DNA of 64,000 nt from Actinomyces johnsonii (GTDB lineage Bacteria > Actinomycetota > Actinomycetes > Actinomycetales > Actinomycetaceae). A program made the translations under genes and the position numbers. A model generated the notes under the pieces. That model did no database searches, had not been told where the DNA came from, and was given only the letters and a program-made list of their open reading frames with translations. The DNA lies in the NCBI RefSeq assembly GCF_006546835.1, contig NZ_VICB01000004.1:1-64000 (forward strand). Direction: 5' to 3'. Positions within the stretch are counted from its first letter, which is position 1, and each line of letters begins with the position of its first letter. Shown here in pieces: positions 23,116 to 31,735 of the stretch.

Positions 23116-25668
23116 TCACAGCACCTCGGCCACGGCCGAGCGCAGCGTCTCCGGCAGGCCCAAAGACTCCATCTCGCCCAGGAGGGCGGTCCCGCTCAGA
23201 CCCCTTCGCACAGCGGCCCAGGCCAGATCCTTGGCCATATACTCCACGCGCGCCGCGTCCAGGATCGCGTGAACCTCGCCGCGCCAGTCGGCCGGCGCCT
23301 GCTCCACTTCGCGCAGCACCAGCTCGACGCCGTCGGCCAGCTCCTGACGGCTCAGTTCCCCTAAGTGCACGAGTGTCCCAGCCCCCAGGGTGAAGCCGTC
23401 GCCGTCGACCTCCTTGACGGCCAGTCGGCGCGCCTGACCGCCGACTCCCAGCAGGGCGCCCGCCACTCGGCCGGCCAGAAGCCTCACCGTCACCAGCCGC
23501 GAGGCCGGGACCACGTCGGCGGCCCCCTCCAGGCGGATACGGAGCACCGCATTCCCGCCGTCCTTCCCCTCGGTCTGCGGCCAGGTGAACCTCATGCGGG
23601 TACGGGCGATTCGATCCGGACCCGGCTCGGCCGAGCCGTCGTCCTCCTCCAGGGTGAAGCCCCCCGCGCCTCCGGGCACGACGACGATCTCCAGCTCGCG
23701 CGGATTGTCCCCGGCCGCCTCCGTCAGGCTCCCGGCCAGGGGGATCACCGCCCCGGCCCGGGCGAGCACGCCGATACGGTCCAGCGGGCGAGACAGGCTC
23801 AGCATGCGCCCGTGCCCGCCGGTGGTGGCCTCGTAGCGGCGCCCCGTGGGCAGGTCGTACCAAACGCCGTCGGGCAACCAGGTCGTCTCCCGGCCCAGGC
23901 CGGTGGCCTCGTCCAGCGGGGAGGTGAAGGGCACCACCAGCAGGTCCCCGAAGCAGAAGGTGCGCCGGTGCTCATAGGCGGCCATCTCCTGCGGGTGGTC
24001 GTGGTAGACCGGTCGCACCGGGCCGACTCCCTCGCTCACCGAGCGCCTGGCCCACGTGTACAGGTAGGGCACCAGCCGGTGACGCAGCCGCAGGTGCGCC
24101 TCCATAGTGGCGCGCGCATCGCGCGAGTAGCGCCAGGGCTCCTTGGACGTGAAGCCCGAGTTCGACGAGTGCAGGCGGTTGATGGGGGAGAAGCAGCCCA
24201 GCTGGAACCAGCGGGCCGCCATCGCGTCGTCGCTGGTTCCCAGCATGTGCCCGCCGATGTCGTTGGACCACCAGAAGTAGCCGATGTTGGCGGCCGTGGC
24301 CGTGAACATCGGCTGGAAGCGCAGCGAGTCCCAGCTGATGATCGTGTCCCCGGAGAAGCCCACCGGCGTGCGGTGGCTCGAGGCGTCGGCGAAGCGCGAG
24401 AAGGTCACCGGCCGACGCCGCTCCACGCCGCCCGCCTCCGTCGGGCGCTCGCGGCCCGAGTCGAGGTAGTGGACGTGGTTGAGCATCCACAACGGATCCA
24501 GGCCGGGAACCGTGGTGGAGCCGCCCTGCTGCCAGTCCAGCCACCAGAAGTCCACGCCCTCATCCTCCAGGCGGTGGTGGAGCCGGGAGAGGTAGGAGGC
24601 CACGAAGCCCCGGTCGGCGATGTTGAAGGGAATGTCCTCACCGCCGCCGGCGTCCAGGCCCAGGTCGGAGCAGACCTCCTCGTAGGCGTCCTCGTGACGC
24701 CGCACCCCCTGGGCCGGGTGGACGTTGAGCGTGGTGAGCATCCCCCGCTCATGCAGACCGGTCAGGAAGGCCCTGGGGTCGGGGAAGAGGTCCCGGTTCC
24801 AGGTGTAGCCCGTCCAGCCCGTGCCGATCGCCGGGTCGATGTCGGTGACGTGCCAGTCCATGTCGATGACCGCCACCGAGAAGGGCAGCCCGTGGGCGGC
24901 GAAGCGGTCCATGAGCTCCAGGTACTCCTGGGCGCTGTAGGGGTGGTAGCGGCTCCACCAGTTGCCCAACAGCGCCCGCGGAATGAGAGGACTGGGACCG
25001 GTGAGGCGGAAGAAGTCGCGCAGCGCCCCCCGGTAGTCCTGGCCATAGCCGAAGACGTAGAGGTCCTGCGCCCCGTCGGCCAGGCGGTTGCCGGACTCAC
25101 GGGGCCGGACCCACTCGTCCTGAGTGAGCAGCAGCGAGGCAGAGTCGTCCAGGGCGGTGATGCCGTTCAAGCTCAGCAGTCCCGGGCTGAGGGCGACGGC
25201 GCCGTCGGCCTCATCGAGGGTGCGGGTGGTGCCGCCCAGGTTCGTCGGGAAGGTCTCGTCGGGGTCCCAGGCGTCGCCGTGGTGCCAGGTGCCGCCGTGG
25301 GCGTGAAGCGCCGTCGAGCGCAGCCTGACGTTGAGTCCGGACGGGGAGAAGCCCAGCGAGGGGACATGAGTCAGGTGCAGGTGCTCGGTGATGATCTCCA
25401 GACGGTCTTCGCCCCGCACCACCTGGAACGACGGGGGCTCGCCGAGGTCGCGGCTGACGACCAGTTGGGTGGCGGCGTCGGCGAACACGCCGGCGGGGGA
25501 GAATTCCATGCGGATGAGCCGGGAGGTCAGCACCGTGAACCGGTATCGGGACTCGGCCGGCGAGGACCCGACCACGACCGCCTCGGCGGGGGCTGCTGCT
25601 GGACGCAGTGTGTCGGGGGCATTGGAGAGAGGAGAAACCAACGATCGGCCTTTCACAGGGGTCGTCAT
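23116..25668 (-). CDS. GH31 family alpha-glucosidase
   Basis: 850 residues, no signal peptide, so cytoplasmic. The N-terminal beta domain is followed by the barrel; WWLDWQQ carries the catalytic nucleophile (D378), and GFSGDT is the segment with the acid/base Asp. IDMDWHVT and FWWSNDIGGH are further GH31 landmarks. It hydrolyses alpha-glucosides, such as isomalto-oligosaccharides or maltose, to glucose. The extra C-terminal region (residues about 740-850) is helical and not part of the usual core. It is divergent from the GH13 alpha-glucosidase gene, and the 256-base gap holds a LacI-type site. Confidence 0.9.
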   Translation of the reverse strand: MTTPVKGRSLVSPLSNAPDTLRPAAAPAEAVVVGSSPAESRYRFTVLTSRLIRMEFSPAGVFADAATQLVVSRDLGEPPSFQVVRGEDRLEIITEHLHLTHVPSLGFSPSGLNVRLRSTALHAHGGTWHHGDAWDPDETFPTNLGGTTRTLDEADGAVALSPGLLSLNGITALDDSASLLLTQDEWVRPRESGNRLADGAQDLYVFGYGQDYRGALRDFFRLTGPSPLIPRALLGNWWSRYHPYSAQEYLELMDRFAAHGLPFSVAVIDMDWHVTDIDPAIGTGWTGYTWNRDLFPDPRAFLTGLHERGMLTTLNVHPAQGVRRHEDAYEEVCSDLGLDAGGGEDIPFNIADRGFVASYLSRLHHRLEDEGVDFWWLDWQQGGSTTVPGLDPLWMLNHVHYLDSGRERPTEAGGVERRRPVTFSRFADASSHRTPVGFSGDTIISWDSLRFQPMFTATAANIGYFWWSNDIGGHMLGTSDDAMAARWFQLGCFSPINRLHSSNSGFTSKEPWRYSRDARATMEAHLRLRHRLVPYLYTWARRSVSEGVGPVRPVYHDHPQEMAAYEHRRTFCFGDLLVVPFTSPLDEATGLGRETTWLPDGVWYDLPTGRRYEATTGGHGRMLSLSRPLDRIGVLARAGAVIPLAGSLTEAAGDNPRELEIVVVPGGAGGFTLEEDDGSAEPGPDRIARTRMRFTWPQTEGKDGGNAVLRIRLEGAADVVPASRLVTVRLLAGRVAGALLGVGGQARRLAVKEVDGDGFTLGAGTLVHLGELSRQELADGVELVLREVEQAPADWRGEVHAILDAARVEYMAKDLAWAAVRRGLSGTALLGEMESLGLPETLRSAVAEVL

Positions 25669-25733
25669 AGGGACACGATGGGAGAGGTGGCACCTGGGGC
25701 AAGGCGCGAGAGATCATCATAATCGGCCGCGGT

Positions 25734-25747
25734 TGGCAGCGCTTTCT
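25734..25747. promoter_or_regulatory. Possible LacI/CcpA-type operator between the two glucosidase genes
   Basis: TGGCAGCGCTTTCT has the central CG with flanking A...T that LacI-family proteins recognise and fits most of the cre consensus. It lies in the divergent promoter region shared by the GH31 and GH13 genes, so one repressor could control both. No LacI gene is in the window. Confidence 0.35.
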
Positions 25748-25841
25748 GACACAATCGGCATGGGTCCGCCAAGACTGCGGCGGCGCAGCCGGGACGATTC
25801 CCGAGCTGCCGGGCCCGACGTCGTGCACCCGGGTGACGCAT

Positions 25842-25866
25842 GCAGCCCCGTCCGCGTCGGGGCTGC
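25842..25866 (+). terminator. Leader hairpin followed by a pyrimidine tract (possible attenuator)
   Basis: GCAGCCCCG (25842-25850) pairs perfectly with CGGGGCTGC (25858-25866) around a 7-base loop, and TCTCTGTTCTTGTCTCCCCTTC follows in the DNA as a pyrimidine-rich tail. It ends 58 bases before the GH13 start codon, inside the probable leader, where it could end transcription early. Confidence 0.45.
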
Positions 25867-25924
25867 TCTCTGTTCTTGTCTCCCCTTCAGATTCCGCCAC
25901 ATGCCGGTAGGAAGGAAGCCTCCC

Positions 25925-27793
25925 ATGACCCGTCCCGCATCCCTGGTCGTCTCTCCCCATCACGTCGGCGAGGAACCGGACTGGTGGCGCCGCGCCGTCG
26001 TCTATCAGGTCTACCCCCGTTCCTTCGCCGACTCTGACGGCGATGGGATCGGCGACATCCCGGGCCTGACCAGCCGCCTGGACCACCTCGATGAGCTCGG
26101 GGTCGACGTCGTGTGGCTCAGCCCTGTCTACCGCTCTCCGCAGGACGACAACGGCTACGACATCTCCGACTACCAGGACATCGACCCCCACTTCGGCTCC
26201 CTGGAGGACCTCGACTCCCTCATCGAGGGGCTCCACGCCCGCGGCATGCGTCTGGTCATGGACCTCGTCGTCAACCACACCAGCGACGAGCACCCCTGGT
26301 TCACCGCCAGCCGCTCCTCGACGCAGGACCCCAAGCGCGACTGGTACATCTGGAGACCCGCCCGGCAGGTCGACGGGCTGACCCCCGGGCAACCGGGCAC
26401 CGAGCCCACCAACTGGGGATCGGCCTTCTCCGGGTCGGCCTGGGCCTGGGACGAGGGCACCCAGGAGTTCTACCTGCACCTCTTCTCACCCAAGCAGCCC
26501 GACCTCAACTGGGAGAACCCCGAGGTGCGCCGCGCCGTCCACGAGATGATGACCTGGTGGCTGGACCGCGGAGTCGACGGCTTCCGCATGGACGTCATCA
26601 ACTTCATCTCCAAGACCTACCCGCTCACCGACGCCCCCCAGGGCGAGGGCGACCTCTACGGCAACTCCTTCGCCGCAGTGGCCAACGGGCCGCGCATCCA
26701 CGAGTTCCTCCACGAGATGAACCAGCAGGTCCTCGCACCCCGGCCCGGGCACGTCATCACCGTCGGAGAGATGCCCGGAGCCACGCGAAGCGAGGCCGCC
26801 CTCTACACCGACCCCGCCCGCGCCGAGCTCGACATGGTCTTCCAGTTCGAGCACGTCAGCCTCACTGACGGGCCCGGAGGCAAGTTCGACCCACAGCCCC
26901 TCCACCTCGTCACCCTCAAGAAGAACCTCGCCGACTGGCAGGCCGCACTCGCCCCCGTCACGGACTCCTCCGGCGTCGTCACGGCGGAGAAGGGCTGGAA
27001 CTCAGCCTACTGGGACAACCACGACCAGCCCCGCGCCGTCTCCCGCTTCGGCGACGACGACCCGGCCTGGCGCGTCCGCTCAGCCAAGACCCTCGCCACG
27101 ATCCTCCACACCCACCGCGGCACCCCCTACGTCTACCAGGGGGAGGAGCTCGGCATGGCCAACACGGTCTTCCGCTCCATCGAGGACTACCGGGACCTGG
27201 AGTCCGTCAACCACTTCCACGAGCGCGTGCGCGCCGGCGACGACCCGGCCGCCGTCCTGGCAGGCCTGGCCCCCATCTCCCGGGACAACGCCCGCACCCC
27301 CGTCCACTGGGACGGCAGCGAGAAGGCCGGGTTCACCACCGGCGAGCCCTGGATCGCCCTGGCCCCCGACCACGGCACCGTCCACGCCGCAGCCCAGGCG
27401 GGAGTACCCGGCAGCGTCTTCGAGCACTACCGCTCCCTGATCGCCCTGCGCCACGACGACGACGCCCTCGCCCTGGGCACCTTCCGGCTGCTGGCGGCCG
27501 ACCACCCCACCGCCTGGGTCATCCTGCGCCAGTGGCGCTCCCCCGAGCCGGGCGAGGACCGCCTCGAACAGCTGCTGCTCATCGCCCAGTGTGCTCGCGA
27601 GGACCTGCCCCTGATCGGCGAGGGCGGCCTGCTGACCGCGCTCGCGGCCGAGGGACTGGAGCCGGGCCAGTGGGTCGGGGCCGAACAGATCCTTCGCGCC
27701 GGCGACCCGGACATCCAGCCGGGCTCAGAGCACACGGGAGTGCCAGAGGCTCTAGCTGGCTGGGACTCGGTGCTGCTGCGCCATCGGGCCTGA
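25925..27793 (+). CDS. GH13 alpha-glucosidase (oligo-1,6-glucosidase/alpha-glucosidase type)
   Basis: 622 residues from the ATG at 25925, with GGAAGG about 8 bases upstream; the open frame before it is not coding. The (beta/alpha)8 barrel begins WWRRAVVYQVYPRSFADSDG. Catalytic residues: nucleophile in GFRMDV (D223), acid/base in VGEMPG (E282) and NHDQPR (D367). DGIGDIPGLTSRLDHL is the calcium-site loop of the subfamily. It cleaves alpha-glucosidic bonds of short malto- or isomalto-oligosaccharides in the cytoplasm and divides the task with the divergent GH31 enzyme. Confidence 0.93.
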   Translation: MTRPASLVVSPHHVGEEPDWWRRAVVYQVYPRSFADSDGDGIGDIPGLTSRLDHLDELGVDVVWLSPVYRSPQDDNGYDISDYQDIDPHFGSLEDLDSLIEGLHARGMRLVMDLVVNHTSDEHPWFTASRSSTQDPKRDWYIWRPARQVDGLTPGQPGTEPTNWGSAFSGSAWAWDEGTQEFYLHLFSPKQPDLNWENPEVRRAVHEMMTWWLDRGVDGFRMDVINFISKTYPLTDAPQGEGDLYGNSFAAVANGPRIHEFLHEMNQQVLAPRPGHVITVGEMPGATRSEAALYTDPARAELDMVFQFEHVSLTDGPGGKFDPQPLHLVTLKKNLADWQAALAPVTDSSGVVTAEKGWNSAYWDNHDQPRAVSRFGDDDPAWRVRSAKTLATILHTHRGTPYVYQGEELGMANTVFRSIEDYRDLESVNHFHERVRAGDDPAAVLAGLAPISRDNARTPVHWDGSEKAGFTTGEPWIALAPDHGTVHAAAQAGVPGSVFEHYRSLIALRHDDDALALGTFRLLAADHPTAWVILRQWRSPEPGEDRLEQLLLIAQCAREDLPLIGEGGLLTALAAEGLEPGQWVGAEQILRAGDPDIQPGSEHTGVPEALAGWDSVLLRHRA

Positions 27794-27900
27794 GACGGCC
27801 CCGACGGCGCCCGCCAGACGGCCCCGACTGGAATAGTGCCGGCCGGCCGATCGTTGGTCTCGGTGGACAAACCCGCGGATATCGGAAGTAGGAGAGCACC

Positions 27901-28548
27901 ATGGAGTTCAGCCAGGTCGTCGCCAATCGGCACTCGGTACGAGACTTCACCGACCAGCCCGTCTCCCAGGAGGAGCTGGCGGACATCGTGCGCACCGCCC
28001 AGCAGGCGCCGTCGTGGGTGAACTCCCAGCCCTGGCGGGTCTATGCGGCCACCGGGGCCACGCTGGCCGGGATCAAGAAGCGCCATGCCGCAGACATCGC
28101 CGCCGGCAGGAAGGGAGACTCCGACCTCCCGGTGAAGCCCCGTACCGAGTGGTCTCCGACCACCCAGGAGAACATGGCCGCGCTCGGCGAGCAGATCGGT
28201 GCCCAACTGGGCGAGGGCGCCCAGGAGTTCCAGGCTTCGCAGGGACGGTTGTTCAACGCCCAGGCGGTCCTGTACGTGACGATCCCGGTCGAGTCCACTC
28301 CGTGGTCCTTCCACGACCTCGGGGCCTTCTCCGCCATGCTCGTCCTGGCGGCTGCCGACAAGGGCCTTGGCGCCATCAACGCCTACGCCCTGGTCATGTA
28401 CCCGGACGAGGTGCGCGAGGCCATGGGGATCGGAGCCGATGAGATCGTGGCGGTCGGGATCGCGCTGGGCCACCCCGCGGACTCGGCGCTGGCGGCCTTC
28501 GCCCCCAGCCGCGTCGACGTCGACGAGATCCTCACGATCAAGGACTGA
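27901..28548 (+). CDS. Nitroreductase-family flavoprotein
   Basis: 215 residues. VVANRHSVRDFTDQPVSQEEL, AQQAPSWVNSQPW and DLGAFSAMLVLAAADKGLGA form the FMN-binding core of the nitroreductase fold. AGGAGA is 6 bases before the ATG. The last 11 bases overlap the end of the CPBP gene on the opposite strand. The substrate is unknown. Confidence 0.87.
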   Translation: MEFSQVVANRHSVRDFTDQPVSQEELADIVRTAQQAPSWVNSQPWRVYAATGATLAGIKKRHAADIAAGRKGDSDLPVKPRTEWSPTTQENMAALGEQIGAQLGEGAQEFQASQGRLFNAQAVLYVTIPVESTPWSFHDLGAFSAMLVLAAADKGLGAINAYALVMYPDEVREAMGIGADEIVAVGIALGHPADSALAAFAPSRVDVDEILTIKD

Positions 28549-29404
28549 GCGTAGGGCGATGCTCCCGCCGCCGGCCCAAGAGGAGGATGAGGATTGCGGT
28601 GATAGCTGAGCCCAGGAGCAGGATGGCGGCGTTGAGCCATGAGATCTCGAAGTCGGGCAGGTTCTCGCTCTGAAGCTGGCCGATGAACAGGCCCAGCGCG
28701 TTTCCGCTGACGTGCAGACCCAGGGCGAAGAACACGGACCCCAGTCGCACCACCGACCAGCCGGCGAGCAGCCCGAAAAGCACCTTGTGGAGAACCTGCC
28801 AGGCGTAGCCCGGAAGGCTGGTCTCTGAGGCCAGCCAGGTCGGAAGATGCAGGGCGGTGAAGGATGCCGTTGTCATAAGCACAGCCGCAGTGGCCCCGAA
28901 GCGTTCTCGCACCGGTGCGAACAGGGTGCGTCTCAGCGTGATCTCCTCAGGGATCGCGTTATACGCAATGCCGACTAAGACGGCGAAGACCAGGGCGTGA
29001 AGCACCGTGGATGCGGTGATCTCCGGTTTCCACAGGGGGCCGGTGCCCGTCGGCCCCATCCAGGCGTGCAGCCCGCCAAAGGTGACCCCGGCCAGGGCGC
29101 CGGTGGTGAAGAGGACAGTTCTGCTGCGAATACCGCCACCGGCCAGCAGGTCGCACCAGCCGCGGTGAGATAGCCCGAACCAGAGAGCGAGTCCGCCGAG
29201 GTGAAGGAGGACGAGCATGAGGATCCACGGTCCCCGGACGAGTGCCAGGGCGGTTCCCAGTGCCGGGGCGCCGACCAGCAAGGCGACGGCGGCAAGGGTG
29301 ACGCTTTCAGAGACAACGGGCTGCCCGGTCTCGAAGGTATGGGCGTCGGCCGTGGAGGGCCGTGACGCGTGGCGAGGTGGGGCGACGTCCCTGTGACGAT
29401 CCAT
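28538..29404 (-). CDS. CPBP-family intramembrane protease (first of a paralogous pair)
   Basis: 288 residues with about eight membrane helices. Signature IPEEITLR (E153, E154, R158), SFTALHLPTW (H186) and LHVSGN. The layout, including LHLGGLALWF near residue 70 and HKVLFGLLAGWSVVRLGSVFFALGLH, closely matches the CPBP protein at 30884-31729, so the two arose by duplication. The first 30 residues are polar and no ribosome site is seen at the chosen start; a later GTG around residue 30 is possible. Last gene of the pfk-CPBP-ClC-CPBP run. Confidence 0.82.
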   Translation of the reverse strand: MDRHRDVAPPRHASRPSTADAHTFETGQPVVSESVTLAAVALLVGAPALGTALALVRGPWILMLVLLHLGGLALWFGLSHRGWCDLLAGGGIRSRTVLFTTGALAGVTFGGLHAWMGPTGTGPLWKPEITASTVLHALVFAVLVGIAYNAIPEEITLRRTLFAPVRERFGATAAVLMTTASFTALHLPTWLASETSLPGYAWQVLHKVLFGLLAGWSVVRLGSVFFALGLHVSGNALGLFIGQLQSENLPDFEISWLNAAILLLGSAITAILILLLGRRREHRPTLSP

Positions 29405-29503
29405 AGTGATTCCGGTGAGAAGTGGCTGTCTGTCACGATCCGCGCAGGAGTATACGGTCGATCGGAAGAATGAATGACCCTGACGCGCGGCAGGAGGCTT
29501 TTA

Positions 29504-30814
29504 CTATCGCATCCCCAAGTTCCGCAGCCGGGAGGCCACGGCTTGCCGCCAGGTGGAGGAGGTCACCAGCATGACCGGCAGGACGACGGCGATCAGCGCT
29601 GTCAGTGTCCAGACCCCGGCGCGGGCCAGTTCCCAGGTGAAGACGATCCCGAAGATGGGGGCCTTCTGGGTCGTGGCAAGCACCGCGCCCGCTCCCGCCA
29701 TTGCCAGCACCGAGATGCTGACCTCCACCCCGCTGGCCTGAAGCGCGATCGCCAGGGCGGCTCCTGCGCTTGATCCCACGGCCAGGGACGGTGCCAAGCG
29801 GCCGCCGGTAGCACCGGCCCCGAGCGTGAGCCCGGTGAGGGCCGGCTTGAGGACCACGATGCCCAGCAGCATGACCAGGGTCGCACCCGCAGCGCCGCTC
29901 GAGGCTTCCGGAACGCGGGTGCCCAGGGCCGCCTCCATGGCGTCGCGTCCGTTGCCGACGACGGCCGGAACCCGCAGGCTCACCAGCCCGGTGACCAGTC
30001 CGGCCGCCCCGATCGCCACTGGCAGCCAGCGGGTGGCGCGTACCTGGCGTGCCAGCATCCACGACCACAGTCGCCTGGCCCCCACTCCCAGCGCGGCGGC
30101 TACGGGCACGAGCAGAACCAATCCGAGGACGGTTCCCGACGAGGGTCCCTGCGAGGTGATCTCGAAGGTGGGCCGTCCGTGGGAGTGCAGCCAGGAGACG
30201 AGTGTGGCGATGACGCACACCGGGACCGCCACGAGGGCTCCGCGCCGTCGCATCCCGGTGACCATGACGAGCTCGACGGCGTAGGCCGCACCTCCCAGCG
30301 GCGCGTTGTACATGGCCGCCAGGCCCGCCCCGGCCGCAGAGGCGATGAGGATGGCGCCCTCGGGCCTGCCGATCCCCAGGCGGGCGGCGAGCCTGGCCGC
30401 GACCGCCCCGGCGGCCAGGCGCGGGGCGCCCTCGCGCCCCACCGAGTTGCCCGAACCGACTGTGAGGACCTGGGTGACGGCGTCGAGGAAGGGCCGTGCC
30501 AGTCCTATCCGGGTTGCCGCCCTGCCCGAGCGGTCCGCCACTGCGGTCTCCACGTCGGCCACCCCACCGGTTGCGCGCAGCCACCACCACATGCCACCGG
30601 CGACGAGGCCGCCCGTGGCCGGGGCGAGTGCGCGCCGCCAGGGTGGGGCGCCGGCCAGCCGCTCCAGGAGCGCGCTGTGGGCGACGCCGTAGAACAGCGA
30701 CTCGAAGACCTCCAGGAGCAGTGCCATCGCGATCCCGATGAGGCCCGCGGCCACGCCCGCCAAGGCGGCGGCCAGAAGGAATCGGGGTCGGGTCAGCGCG
30801 CGCACGCCAGGCAC
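29504..30814 (-). CDS. ClC-family chloride channel/antiporter
   Basis: 436 residues, about 10-12 membrane segments. The filter motif GSGNSVGREGAP (120-131) is present, with the gating glutamate E128; the usual GREGP has Ala before Pro. The inverted-repeat partner motif is GATGGRLAPSLAVGS. These residues favour Cl-/H+ exchange or channel activity but do not separate them. No cytoplasmic CBS domains. Starts with GTG at 30814; a GTG three codons in is an alternative. Flanked on both sides by paralogous CPBP proteases on the same strand. Confidence 0.88.
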   Translation of the reverse strand: MPGVRALTRPRFLLAAALAGVAAGLIGIAMALLLEVFESLFYGVAHSALLERLAGAPPWRRALAPATGGLVAGGMWWWLRATGGVADVETAVADRSGRAATRIGLARPFLDAVTQVLTVGSGNSVGREGAPRLAAGAVAARLAARLGIGRPEGAILIASAAGAGLAAMYNAPLGGAAYAVELVMVTGMRRRGALVAVPVCVIATLVSWLHSHGRPTFEITSQGPSSGTVLGLVLLVPVAAALGVGARRLWSWMLARQVRATRWLPVAIGAAGLVTGLVSLRVPAVVGNGRDAMEAALGTRVPEASSGAAGATLVMLLGIVVLKPALTGLTLGAGATGGRLAPSLAVGSSAGAALAIALQASGVEVSISVLAMAGAGAVLATTQKAPIFGIVFTWELARAGVWTLTALIAVVLPVMLVTSSTWRQAVASRLRNLGMR

Positions 30815-30883
30815 GATACCCGGCCCCGCGGATCGGGCGCCGACGAGACGACCGACGCCGTCACCGGCCTCGGGCAGGCCCCG

Positions 30884-31729
30884 TTAGCGGCGGGGCCTCG
30901 ACGTGCGGCTCGGGCGTCCCAGGTACCAGACGGCTGCGGCCGTCACCAGCGTCTCGGCGAGCATGGCAATAACGGACGGAGTGGTGAACCGGCTCCATCC
31001 GGTCAGGGTCTCCTCCCGGCTCAGAGAGTCCAGCAGAACACCGGTGAAGTTGCCGCCCACATGCATGCCCAGGGCGAAGGCCAGGGAGTCCAGGCGCAGG
31101 ACGGACCAGGCGGCCACCAGTCCGAAGAGAAGCTTCTCGGGGACCTCAGCCGCATAGGTGGAGGCGGTGGCGTGAGAGGAGATCCAGGTGGGCAGGTGCA
31201 TGACGACGAAAGCCAGGGCTGTGGTCCACAGGGCGAACCCGCCCCCGAACTGCGCCCGCAGGGGTTCGAGCAGGCAGCGGCGCAGCGAGAACTCTTCGGG
31301 GACGGCGTTCATGAGCACACCGACCCCCAGTGCCATAGCCAGGGCGGACAGCAACCCGGTAGGTGTCACCGGGGCAAGGGCGGCTCCCGGGTTGTCGATC
31401 GGGTGGTGTGCCAGGGCGCTGAGAGCGCACAGGCCCGCGCCGACGGCGAAGAGCAGCCAGGGACTGCGAGGTCCCGCGGAGCGGAGCAGGTCGCGCCAAC
31501 TGCGGCGCCACACGAGGAACCAGATCGCCAGCGCCCCCAGGTGCAGAACGGCGAGGACCTGCCAGGGGCCGCCCACCAGAGCCAGGACGACGCCGAGCGA
31601 CAGGCCTCCGACGAGCAGGACCAGGGCCGCCCAGGCGCTCCTCCGAGTGCGGGCCGCGTCCGCTCCGGCGGAGGCTCCGGCGGTCTCGGGCGGAACCACC
31701 GTGCGCTGCGGGCCGGGGCGGGCAGTCAC
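30884..31729 (-). CDS. CPBP-family intramembrane protease (second of a paralogous pair)
   Basis: 281 residues. VPEEFSLR (E145, E146, R150), FVVMHLPTW (H178) and MHVGGN form the CPBP catalytic set. LHLGALAIWF and EKLLFGLVAAWSVLRLDSLAFALGMH align with the paralogue at 28538-29404. It begins 6 bases after the pfk stop; the GTG overlaps an AGGAGG, an unusually tight spacing, so the exact start is uncertain. Cotranscription with pfk is likely from the spacing; a functional link is not obvious. Confidence 0.82.
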   Translation of the reverse strand: MTARPGPQRTVVPPETAGASAGADAARTRRSAWAALVLLVGGLSLGVVLALVGGPWQVLAVLHLGALAIWFLVWRRSWRDLLRSAGPRSPWLLFAVGAGLCALSALAHHPIDNPGAALAPVTPTGLLSALAMALGVGVLMNAVPEEFSLRRCLLEPLRAQFGGGFALWTTALAFVVMHLPTWISSHATASTYAAEVPEKLLFGLVAAWSVLRLDSLAFALGMHVGGNFTGVLLDSLSREETLTGWSRFTTPSVIAMLAETLVTAAAVWYLGRPSRTSRPRR

Positions 31730-31735
31730 CTCCTG

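Noticed and set aside
23365..25722. 785-codon plus-strand open frame opposite the GH31 gene
   Set aside because: Shadow frame; the GH31 enzyme has intact catalytic motifs.
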